Source of the DNA: Candidatus Tectimicrobiota bacterium
Lineage (GTDB): Bacteria > UBA8248 > JACPRG01
Direction: 5' to 3'
Length of the DNA stretch: 16,666 nt
NCBI GenBank assembly: GCA_016190025.1
Contig: JACPRG010000113.1
Coordinates: 1 to 16,666 of the forward strand
This document shows positions 6,707 through 13,589 of this stretch, piece after piece. Numbering within the stretch: the stretch's first letter is position 1; the number at the start of each line of letters is the position of its first letter. Under the pieces are notes generated by a model. The model saw nothing but the letters and a program-made list of their open reading frames with translations, made no database searches and was not told the DNA's origin. A program made the translations under genes and the position numbers.

Positions 6707-7762
6707 TCATGCCTTCTGGAACTTGAACGGCCCCTTGGTCTTGGCCAGGATGCGCTTGTAGCCCTCTCCATAGATGCGCGCGTAATCCTCTTGCCAGGTG
6801 TCCAGGCCCTTCTCCCAGTAGTGGTAATTGAAAGAGTACGGGCTCGGCTCGGTGAGCTTCCGGTAAAGCGCCGGATTGCGCTCGAAAAGCTGCCCCGGGC
6901 GGCAGCCCAGGGGTTTGCGGGCGGAGTCGTCCGACCGGGAGAGGTTCTCCTCGTCATAGTTCTGGGACCGGAGATAACGGAGCCGGTCCATGTCCAGGTC
7001 GGCCGCCAAGACGCCCGGCTTCTCCAGGGAGGCGACCATCTCCTCCGGACCCGCCGCGATGGCCCCGGAGATCATCTGCCGGGGGTAATCCACGCTCGCG
7101 CCCCGGTAGAGGTTCTGGGTGACCAGGACGTACATGATGTTCTCCGCCGCGCGGGCCCGGGCGATGCAACGCCACGTATCCCTCACGGCGTCCGCGTGGA
7201 AGCCGCTCTTGCTGTGGAGGCCGTGGACCGGGGAGACGATGATCTCCGCCCCCTCGAGCATGAGAAGGCGCACGAGCTCCGGGACGAAGAGCTCGCTGCA
7301 GATCTGAAGACCGACGCGTCCGAAGGGGGTGTCCACGACGCAGGGCCCCTTCCCCGGCAGCAGGTGGGCCTTCCCATTGTAGAGATAGGCGTTGAGCGGG
7401 GGGGTGTCGGGCTGCTGGCGGAAATAGCACCCCGCTTCCCGACCCTCCGGCGACCACATCCGGAGACTCAGCCTCTGGGCGCCGGGGACTTCGCTCGGGA
7501 TGACGTCCCCGGCGATGATGTACATGCCGTGCTTCTTCGCGGCTTCCGCCAGCTTGTCAATGCACCTGAAGGGGTACTTCGGGTTGTCCAGGGGCCCGGT
7601 GGCGGGGCCCGGATATCCCTCGGGGTACAGGAGGAGCTCCACCCCCTTCGAGGCGGCCTCCTCGGCGTATCTCAGGGCGGCCTCCGCGTTCCGCCATTCT
7701 TCCTCGCCGTAATACGACTCGGGGAGAACGAGACCCACACGAACCTTGGACTGTTTTCCCAT
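6707..7762 (-). CDS. Nitrilase-superfamily carbon-nitrogen hydrolase
   Basis: A 351-aa cytosolic amidase or nitrilase-fold enzyme. The catalytic triad is readable: Glu48 in YPEGYPG, Lys131 in YNGKAHLLPGKG and Cys155 in GLQICSELFVPEL. The Cys context is ICSELFVPE rather than the more common CYDxRFPE, so it does not fit the best-known amidase or carbamoylase branches. Family reactions are hydrolysis of amides, nitriles or N-carbamoyl compounds with release of ammonia (and CO2 for carbamoylases). About 60 residues after the core form an extra C-terminal extension rich in Tyr and Trp (roughly 285-351). The ATG at 7762 has a strong GGAGG site. It is 85 nt downstream of the amidohydrolase gene and probably in one operon with it. 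A carbamoylase role fits the nearby hydantoinase genes but is inference. Confidence 0.88.
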   Translation of the reverse strand: MGKQSKVRVGLVLPESYYGEEEWRNAEAALRYAEEAASKGVELLLYPEGYPGPATGPLDNPKYPFRCIDKLAEAAKKHGMYIIAGDVIPSEVPGAQRLSLRMWSPEGREAGCYFRQQPDTPPLNAYLYNGKAHLLPGKGPCVVDTPFGRVGLQICSELFVPELVRLLMLEGAEIIVSPVHGLHSKSGFHADAVRDTWRCIARARAAENIMYVLVTQNLYRGASVDYPRQMISGAIAAGPEEMVASLEKPGVLAADLDMDRLRYLRSQNYDEENLSRSDDSARKPLGCRPGQLFERNPALYRKLTEPSPYSFNYHYWEKGLDTWQEDYARIYGEGYKRILAKTKGPFKFQKA

Positions 7763-7785
7763 CTCACAACCTCCTCTCCGAGAGC

Positions 7786-7799
7786 GAAGCCCCGGCTTC
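7786..7799 (-). other. Small hairpin before the nitrilase-type gene
   Basis: GAAGCC and GGCTTC are adjacent inverted arms with a 2-nt centre (in practice a 5-bp stem with loop CCCG). It lies about 10 nt upstream of the GGAGG ribosome site of the nitrilase-type gene. It may influence translation, but the stem is short. Confidence 0.3.
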
Positions 7800-7828
7800 C
7801 CCCCCGCCCCTTCCGAAGAAACCTCGAC

Positions 7829-7843
7829 GGGACAGGTTGTCCC
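7829..7843 (-). other. Hairpin directly after the amidohydrolase stop
   Basis: GGGACA-GGT-TGTCCC is a perfect 6-bp stem with a 3-nt loop, beginning four bases beyond the amidohydrolase stop codon on the minus strand. The bases that follow are not T-rich enough for termination. It sits in the 85-nt gap between two genes that otherwise look co-transcribed. Confidence 0.4.
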
Positions 7844-7847
7844 TCTG

Positions 7848-8822
7848 TTACGACGGGATCTTCAGAACCCCCTGGGCCGTTCCCCAATAGACCTTCTCCC
7901 GGTCTTCGGGAGAAAGGCCCGACCTCTCCACGCCTTCCACCGTCAGGCAGTGGAGCTTTTTCTCCATTCCGAAGGGATAGTCCGTTCCAAACAGGATATG
8001 GCCCGGTCCGGCGAACTCGGCGACGCAGCGGACGGTGGGACGGCCGTACGAGAGCGCCGTGTCGTAATAAAAGCCCCGGAAATACTCGCTGGGCGGCTTC
8101 GGGATGTGCCGGCGGCATTCCGGGAAGTCGGTGAACCCGTAGTCGATCCGCTCGCACAGGAACGGGACCGTCCCGCCCATGTGCGCGAGGATCACGTCGA
8201 AGTGGGGGAACCTTTCCATCAGGCCGCTGAACACCATCCGGGTGATGGCCAGCGTGGTCTCGGCCGGAAAGCCGACCAGCACCTCGAGCGCGAACTCCCG
8301 CATGGCCTCCCGGCCGGTGGTGTTCATGGGATGGAGGTAGAGGGGAAGGCCGAGGCGGTCCAGGGCCTCGAAGAAAGGGACGAACTCGGGGGAGCTGAGC
8401 GGGCGATCCAGGACGTTCGTGCCGAGCATGACGCCCTTCATTCCAGGCAGGGCCGCTGCCCGGTGGAGCTCGTCCACCGCCTTCTGGGCGCTCACCAGGG
8501 GGACGCTTGCGAAGAAGAAGAACCGCCCGGGGTTCTTGCGGCAGATCTCCGCGTACGCGTCGTTGCAAAGGACCGCGAGGTCGCAGCTCTTGGCCTCATC
8601 GGGGAAATAGACGTTCGGGCTGGTGAGGGAGAGGACCTGCGCCCTGACGCCGGCTTCCTCCATGTGAGAGAGGCGGAGATCGAGGTCCCAGCTGGGCTCG
8701 GTGAGGCCGAACAGGACCTCTTTCCCTTCCTCGTCCTGCATCACCAGATCGGCGCGCGACCGGCCGAAGACCTCCCGGAAATACTCGGGCGGAAAAAAGT
8801 GCGCGTGAACGTCAACCCGCAT
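7848..8822 (-). CDS. Amidohydrolase family protein (amidohydrolase_2, ACMSD-like)
   Basis: A 324-aa TIM-barrel metalloenzyme. The metal ligands of the amidohydrolase_2 group are all visible: HAH at His6/His8, His164 in LYLHPMN, His214 in LAHMGGTVP and Asp281 in FGTDYPFG. The family includes aminocarboxymuconate-semialdehyde decarboxylase, gamma-resorcylate decarboxylase and C-N or C-C hydrolases; the reaction here cannot be chosen. The ATG at 8822 opens with the classic MRVDVHAH N-terminus and has GGGGGA just upstream. A TTG at 8834 in the same frame would add four residues and is less likely. It is the first gene of the minus-strand block, divergent from the RidA-family gene across about 200 nt, and followed by the nitrilase-type gene. 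Confidence 0.9.
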   Translation of the reverse strand: MRVDVHAHFFPPEYFREVFGRSRADLVMQDEEGKEVLFGLTEPSWDLDLRLSHMEEAGVRAQVLSLTSPNVYFPDEAKSCDLAVLCNDAYAEICRKNPGRFFFFASVPLVSAQKAVDELHRAAALPGMKGVMLGTNVLDRPLSSPEFVPFFEALDRLGLPLYLHPMNTTGREAMREFALEVLVGFPAETTLAITRMVFSGLMERFPHFDVILAHMGGTVPFLCERIDYGFTDFPECRRHIPKPPSEYFRGFYYDTALSYGRPTVRCVAEFAGPGHILFGTDYPFGMEKKLHCLTVEGVERSGLSPEDREKVYWGTAQGVLKIPS

Positions 8823-8853
8823 GGGTTCCCCCAATCTCGACGGCCCCCCTTCG

Positions 8854-8883
8854 TTGACGGCCCTCCGCCGCCTGCGGTATCCT
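8854..8883 (+). promoter_or_regulatory. Sigma70-like promoter for the RidA-family gene
   Basis: TTGACG (8854-8859) and TATCCT (8878-8883) are 18 nt apart, one of the better promoter matches in the window. Transcription would begin near 8890, giving a leader of about 130 nt before the RidA-family start at 9022. No comparable pair was found for the divergent amidohydrolase gene. Confidence 0.45.
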
Positions 8884-9007
8884 TCGGCGGAACCGGAGAA
8901 CCCGGCCGAAGGGAAAATTCCTCTCTCGTTCCTCCCTCAGTGTCCCGCCAGGAGGACTCCCGCGGGAAAGAGGAGTCCGAGGGAACTTGCCTGCGGCCTG
9001 TCAGGCC
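8881..9007 (+). promoter_or_regulatory. Structured leader of the RidA-family gene (three inverted repeats)
   Basis: Three perfect stems follow one another: CCTTCGGC/GCCGAAGG (8881-8888 with 8905-8912, overlapping the -10 region), GGACTCC/GGAGTCC (8954-8960 with 8972-8978), and GGCCTG/CAGGCC (8995-9000 with 9002-9007). The last ends two bases before the GGAGG ribosome site. The first could be an operator and the others RNA hairpins that modulate translation. No known riboswitch class is recognised. Confidence 0.4.
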
Positions 9008-9021
9008 ACGGAGGTCGAACC

Positions 9022-9450
9022 ATGCCCAAAAAGATCCTGGATTCCCCAAGGATGTACAAAAAGACGGGTCCTCCCGTGGGCCCTTACTCCCAGGCGGTGG
9101 CGGTCACCGGCGGGACCCTCATCTTCATCGCCGGACAGGTCGCCTGGGGCCCCGACGGCCGGGTCGTCGGCAAAGGAGACATCGCCACCCAGTACCGGCA
9201 CATCATGGAGAACCTGAAGGCGATTTTGGCCGAGGCCGGCGGAACGATGGAGAACATCGTCAAGATCACCAACTTCGTCACCCGCCGGGTCACCAAGTCG
9301 GAGGCCTATCCCCAGATCGCCGCCATCCGCAAGGAGTACATCCCCCGGGACTTCCCCGTCAGCGCCATGATCGAGGTCGAGGCGCTCATGGACCCCGACC
9401 TCCTGGTCGAGGTGGAGGCGGTGGCGGCCGTGGACTCCCTGCCGGGTTGA
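9022..9450 (+). CDS. RidA/YjgF/YER057c/UK114 family protein lacking the catalytic arginine
   Basis: A 142-aa protein with the chorismate-mutase-like trimeric fold of the Rid superfamily. GPYSQAV (20-26), FIAGQV (35-40), the QYRHIMENLKAILAEAG helix (57-73), NIVKITNFV (78-86) and the final LVEVEAVA (128-135) are typical. True RidA enamine/imine deaminases carry an Arg in the FPARTxV segment. Here that segment reads FPVSAMIEV (111-119) with Ser114 in its place, so it should belong to one of the Rid groups without the Arg and probably is not a 2-aminoacrylate deaminase. The ATG at 9022 has GGAGG seven nt upstream; the longer frame from 8821 runs through the promoter and leader. It ends 17 nt from the convergent hyuB-like gene, suggesting a linked function. 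Confidence 0.9.
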   Translation: MPKKILDSPRMYKKTGPPVGPYSQAVAVTGGTLIFIAGQVAWGPDGRVVGKGDIATQYRHIMENLKAILAEAGGTMENIVKITNFVTRRVTKSEAYPQIAAIRKEYIPRDFPVSAMIEVEALMDPDLLVEVEAVAAVDSLPG

Positions 9451-9467
9451 GGAGAGGCTCTTCCCCT

Positions 9468-11348
9468 TTACGCCGTGAGCCGGCGGACCTTCTCCCAGTC
9501 GACGCGGATCTTCTCGCCGTGGGAGTTGACCTCCCCGGGGCCGGTCCCCCGGCGGCGGGGGCGCCGGCGAAGCTCCGCCCGGAGCGCCTCCGTCGCCTTC
9601 CGGTCGATCTCGAATTGCAGGATTTCGGGGTCGATGGGGCGGATCACCACACCGTACACGTCGCGGGCCTTCTCTAGGCTAATGTAGTCGTCGATCACGT
9701 CTTCCAGGACCGCCTCCGGCGGCCGGTCCAGGGGGTCCCCGCAGCCTCCCCCTCCGTTTGACATGAACAGGATCGTGTCTCCCGGCTTAAGAGGCTCCGC
9801 GACGCAGAACATCCCCAGGTTCCTCTCTTCCGGCGTTCCAGGGCCCTTCAACAACTGGTTGGGCCCCCCGTTGGTCCCCCCCGCGATCCCGTACGGGGTC
9901 ACCTCCTCCCGGTCGCCGTGGATGGTGATGACCGTGTTCCCCGTCACCGTGAAGTCGCGGTAGATGCCGAAGCCGCCGCGGTACTTCCCGTCGCCGCAGG
10001 AGTCCTTCACCACGTCGCACCGGGTGACGACCATGGGGTACCAACGCTCCCAGCTTTCGATGGGCTGGTTGGAGGCCCCGGAGATGTAGATGGAGTTGAT
10101 GAGGGAGGTCCCGTCCCGGAAGGTGCAGGCGCCCGCCCCTCCCTCCAGCCAGAGATAGGAGACGAAATCCACCCCCGTCTTGGGATGGACGCCTCCCGTG
10201 CATAGGTTCTCCAGGTTGAGGCTCCCGGCGTGGACGTAGCGCGGGTTGACGTGGACGTTGGCCTGCGCCCAGCACCCCATCGTCACGTGGTCGACCTTCT
10301 CATAGGCGCCCGAGCAGTAGCCCGAGACGCCGTTGGGCTCCTTCACGTCCACGCAGGTCCCCTTCCGGCTGACGATCTTGAGGTGCCGGATGATGCCGTG
10401 GTTGAGGGGGGCCAGGAAGGGGAAGGAGTGCATGGTGCCGTCGTAGGTGGCGGAGAGCAGGGCCGGGCGGGCGAACCCCCACGAGCTCCGGGGTTGCGGG
10501 TCGGAGCCGGAGAAATCCAGGGTGCACCGATCGCCCTCGATGGTCAGCCGGCAGTGGACCTTGATGCGATGCCGATCCGGGTGGAGGATGTCGCAGTCCC
10601 CGTAGTCTTCGAACTCGTAGACGCCGTCGGGAAGCGCCGCGACCGCCTGGGCGAAGCGATACTCGCTGTAGTCCATGGTGTCCTCGAAGGCGTCCAGGAG
10701 GGTCTGCTTGCCGAACTTCTCCATGTACTCGGCCAGGCGGCGCTCCATGAGCTTGGCCGTCTCGTACTGGCTCTGGATGTCGCCGAGCCGATCGACGTAG
10801 CAGCGGGTGTTGAACCGGATCAGCTTGAAGGTGGACCGGACCTCTCGGTCCCCCAGGTAGAGCGGGATGGCCGGAAGGCGGATCCCCTCCTGGAAGTGGT
10901 CATGGCCGCGGGGGTGGAAGCTCCCGGGGACGGGCCCCCCCACGTCCGCCCAGTGGCAGAGGGTCACGGCGAAGGCCACGTGCTCCCCCCGGCAGAAGAC
11001 CGGCCGGATGAGCTTGACGTCGTTCGTGTGCGTGCCCCCCGTGTAGGGGTCGTTGTGGAGGTAGACGTCGCCGGGTCCCCAGTGGTCCACGTCGGCGAGG
11101 GTGGCCTTCAGCGCCTCCTCGAAGGTCCCCAGGTGCGGGGCCTGGTCCTTGAACCCGTGGGCGATGAGGCGGGCGTCGGTGGTGAGGAGCGCGACGGAGT
11201 AGTCGTGGCCCTCCGTGATGGTGGGGGAGTAGGACACCCGCTCGAGGAGCGCGCTCCCCTCCGTGCAGATGGCGCGAAACGCGTTGCGGAGCACCTCGAA
11301 CGTGATGGGGTCCACCCGCGTCTGCAGCTTGGATTCCGTTCGGCTCAT
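9468..11348 (-). CDS. Hydantoinase B/oxoprolinase family protein (HyuB-like)
   Basis: A 626-aa cytosolic subunit of the ATP-dependent hydantoinase/oxoprolinase family, slightly longer than many HyuB proteins. Recognised blocks include DPITFEVLRNAF (13-24), the HNDPYTGGTHTNDVKLIRPVF region (about 98-118), a GSLNLENLCTGGVHPKTG segment in the middle, GGTNGGPNQLLKGPGTPEE and the C-terminal GGGGCGDPLDRPPE followed by VYGVVI. With the A subunit it should hydrolyse a cyclic amide or imide (hydantoin, N-methylhydantoin, 5-oxoproline-like) using ATP; acetone- and acetophenone-carboxylase subunits share the fold, so carboxylation is an alternative. The ATG at 11348 has GGGGGA eight nt upstream. It starts 21 nt after the hyuA-like stop, so both are one operon. 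Confidence 0.93.
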   Translation of the reverse strand: MSRTESKLQTRVDPITFEVLRNAFRAICTEGSALLERVSYSPTITEGHDYSVALLTTDARLIAHGFKDQAPHLGTFEEALKATLADVDHWGPGDVYLHNDPYTGGTHTNDVKLIRPVFCRGEHVAFAVTLCHWADVGGPVPGSFHPRGHDHFQEGIRLPAIPLYLGDREVRSTFKLIRFNTRCYVDRLGDIQSQYETAKLMERRLAEYMEKFGKQTLLDAFEDTMDYSEYRFAQAVAALPDGVYEFEDYGDCDILHPDRHRIKVHCRLTIEGDRCTLDFSGSDPQPRSSWGFARPALLSATYDGTMHSFPFLAPLNHGIIRHLKIVSRKGTCVDVKEPNGVSGYCSGAYEKVDHVTMGCWAQANVHVNPRYVHAGSLNLENLCTGGVHPKTGVDFVSYLWLEGGAGACTFRDGTSLINSIYISGASNQPIESWERWYPMVVTRCDVVKDSCGDGKYRGGFGIYRDFTVTGNTVITIHGDREEVTPYGIAGGTNGGPNQLLKGPGTPEERNLGMFCVAEPLKPGDTILFMSNGGGGCGDPLDRPPEAVLEDVIDDYISLEKARDVYGVVIRPIDPEILQFEIDRKATEALRAELRRRPRRRGTGPGEVNSHGEKIRVDWEKVRRLTA

Positions 11349-11369
11349 GATGGAGGTCCCCCTTTCGCC

Positions 11370-13424
11370 TCAGCCCCCGTCCACTGTGAGGATCAGGTTT
11401 TGATAAGAGTCCACCACGGCGGAGGCCCCCGGCGGAAGAACCGTCGTGGTGTCGGTCTGCTCGACGATGGCCGGACCCGTGAAGGAGGCGCCCGGCCCAA
11501 GCCGCGCGCGGTCATAGACGAGGGTCTCCACGTACCCCCCGGCCTGCCCGAAATAGACCCTGCGCCGCCCCTTCAGGGCGCTCCCGGCCTCCGCCCGGCC
11601 CGAGACCTTCTGGGGCCTCACGCCGGAGTCCGGCCCGTGGGCGATGAGACGCAGGTTGGCGATCTCGATCTCCCCCACGTCGGACGCCACGTATCCGTAC
11701 TCCCTCTGGTGCTCCGAGTTGTAGAGGTTGAGCATCTCCTCCACGTGGCCTCCGTTCAGTCTTCCGTTGGGGACGGCGATGGTCAGGTAGCTCGTCTTCC
11801 CGAAGTAGCGCAGGTCGGCCTGCCGCTCAAACCGCATCTTGTCCTCCGGGGCGCCCGCATCGGCCAGGAGGGACCTCGCCTCCGCCTCCATCCGGTCATA
11901 CGTCTCGTTCAGCGTCTTCACGTCCACCTCGCTCTGCCGCTGAAGGAACGACGCCAGAAAGTCGTATTTCAGGTCGGTGGCCAGAACCCCCAGCGCGGAG
12001 GTCACGCCCGGCAGCGGGGGGATGAGGACCTTGGGGATGTTCAGCTCCCGGGCCAGGTCGACCGCGTGAAGGGGCCCCGCCCCCCCGAAGGCGACCAGGA
12101 TGAAGTCCCGGGGGTCGTAGCCCCGCTCCACGCTGATCAGCCGGATGCCGTTCACCATGTTCGCGTTGGAGACCCGCAAGATGGCCTCCGCCGCCGCCTC
12201 CACGCTCATGCCGAAGTGCGCGGCGACTTTCTTCTCGATCACCTCCCGGGCCAGGTCCTCCCGGATCGTCTTCTCTCCCCCCAGGAAGGTTTCCGGGTTC
12301 AACCGCCCCAGCACCAGATTGGCGTCCGTGTTCGTGGGCTCCGTCCCGCCCGCGCCGTAACAGGCCGGACCGGGCTGCGCCCCGGCGCTCTGGGGGCCGC
12401 TCTTCAGAATCCCCGCGGGGTCGATCCAGGCGATGCTTCCGCCGCCCGCCCCGATAGCCTTGACGTCCACCACGGGGAGGGAGATGGGGATGTTGAACTC
12501 CACGGAATAGGCGTTCGTCAGGCGCGGCGTTCCCTGATAGACGAGGGAAAGGTCCGCGCTGGTGCCGCCGATGTCCAGCGTGATGAGGTTGTCAAAACCC
12601 GCCGCCTTTCCCACCAGGACCGCCCCCTGGACGCCCCCGGCCGGACCCGACTGACAGATGCGGGCGGGCATCCGGCTCGCGGCTTGACAGGTCATCAGCC
12701 CGCCCGCCGAGTGAATCACCAGGACCTCCCGGTGGTATCCCCACCCCCGGAACCGGGAAACCAGCTCCTCCAGGTAGCGGTCCACGATTGGGCCCAGGTA
12801 GGCGTTGGCGGCCGTCGTGCTGGTCCGCTCGAACTCCCGCATCTCCGGCAGGACCTCGTACGAGCAGCAGACAAAGGCGTCGGGACAGCACTCCTGAAGG
12901 ATCTCCTTGGCCCGGAGCTCGTGGTCCGGGTTCATAAAGGAGTTCAGGAAGACGACGGCGACGGCCTCCATCCCGCGGCGGCGGAAGATCCGGCCCGCCT
13001 CGCGGACCGTGGCTTCATCGAGAGGGGTGAGGACGTTGCCCTCGTAATCGACGCGCTCCTTCGCTTCGAGGATGTGGCGCCGGGGGACGAGGGGCGGCGA
13101 AGGCGCCCAGGCGAGGTCCGCGATGTCCGCGCGGGTGGCGCGGGCGGCCTCCAGGACGGCCCGCATCCCCTGGGTCGTCAAAAGGCCCGTTCGCGCGCCG
13201 CGCCGCTCGATGATGGCGTTGGTGGCGATGGTCGAGCCGTGCTTCACCAGGTCCAGTTTTTCGGGGGCGAGCCCGGATTTGGCCAGCCCGTCCATCACGC
13301 CCTCGATGAAGTGCGGGGGGGTCGAAGGGACCTTCAGGGCCGAGAGCTCGCCGGATTCCATCTCGCGAACCACAAAGTCGGTGAACGTGCCGCCGATGTC
13401 GATTCCTACCTGATATCTGGTCAT
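11370..13424 (-). CDS. Hydantoinase A/oxoprolinase family protein (HyuA-like)
   Basis: A 684-aa ATP-binding subunit of normal family length with an actin/Hsp70-like nucleotide fold. Visible motifs are GIDIGGTFTDFVV at the N-terminus (phosphate loop), HGSTIATNAIIERRG (62-76), SAGGLMTCQA, SGPAGGVQGAV, the second phosphate loop LDIGGTSADLSLV, IGAGGGSIAWID and the block GPACYGAGGTEPTNTDAN followed by LVLGRL. It phosphorylates or activates the cyclic amide so that the B subunit pair can open it. The ATG at 13424 has AGGA nine nt upstream. It is the first gene of a two-gene operon with the hyuB-like gene and has its own candidate promoter with a perfect TTGACA. N-methylhydantoinase, 5-oxoprolinase or a carboxylase subunit are the options; the sequence does not decide among them. 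Confidence 0.94.
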   Translation of the reverse strand: MTRYQVGIDIGGTFTDFVVREMESGELSALKVPSTPPHFIEGVMDGLAKSGLAPEKLDLVKHGSTIATNAIIERRGARTGLLTTQGMRAVLEAARATRADIADLAWAPSPPLVPRRHILEAKERVDYEGNVLTPLDEATVREAGRIFRRRGMEAVAVVFLNSFMNPDHELRAKEILQECCPDAFVCCSYEVLPEMREFERTSTTAANAYLGPIVDRYLEELVSRFRGWGYHREVLVIHSAGGLMTCQAASRMPARICQSGPAGGVQGAVLVGKAAGFDNLITLDIGGTSADLSLVYQGTPRLTNAYSVEFNIPISLPVVDVKAIGAGGGSIAWIDPAGILKSGPQSAGAQPGPACYGAGGTEPTNTDANLVLGRLNPETFLGGEKTIREDLAREVIEKKVAAHFGMSVEAAAEAILRVSNANMVNGIRLISVERGYDPRDFILVAFGGAGPLHAVDLARELNIPKVLIPPLPGVTSALGVLATDLKYDFLASFLQRQSEVDVKTLNETYDRMEAEARSLLADAGAPEDKMRFERQADLRYFGKTSYLTIAVPNGRLNGGHVEEMLNLYNSEHQREYGYVASDVGEIEIANLRLIAHGPDSGVRPQKVSGRAEAGSALKGRRRVYFGQAGGYVETLVYDRARLGPGASFTGPAIVEQTDTTTVLPPGASAVVDSYQNLILTVDGG

Positions 13425-13506
13425 GGCCGCAATCCTATGCGCGAGCGGGACTCCTCAGGCATCGCTTTCGGGCGCCCTGCGGAACGCGGTGATCCCCCTT
13501 TTTCTG

Positions 13507-13544
13507 TAACGGCGTACGTTAACGAATACAGTCTACCCTGTCAA
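13507..13544 (-). promoter_or_regulatory. Candidate hyuA-hyuB promoter with overlapping inverted repeat
   Basis: On the minus strand a perfect TTGACA (13544-13539) is followed after 17 nt by TAACGT (13521-13516), a weak -10. The inverted repeat TAACG-N5-CGTTA (13507-13521) lies directly over the -10 and start region and could be an operator. The leader to the ATG at 13424 would be about 85 nt. Confidence 0.45.
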
Positions 13545-13547
13545 GGC

Positions 13548-13589
13548 GAGCGGACCGGCTCCAACCAGGGACGACCCCACGGTCCGCTC
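13548..13589 (-). terminator. Hairpin overlapping the TatD-type stop codon
   Basis: GAGCGGACCG (13548-13557) and CGGTCCGCTC (13580-13589) form a perfect 10-bp stem with a 22-nt loop. It begins within the TatD-type stop codon on the minus strand and ends just upstream of the TTGACA of the hyuA promoter. No T-run follows, so it may be a factor-dependent terminator or an insulating hairpin between the two transcription units. Confidence 0.45.

Noticed and set aside
7746..9677. 643-codon open frame on the plus strand
   Set aside because: It is antisense to the amidohydrolase gene, then out of frame through the RidA-family gene, with no recognisable domain.
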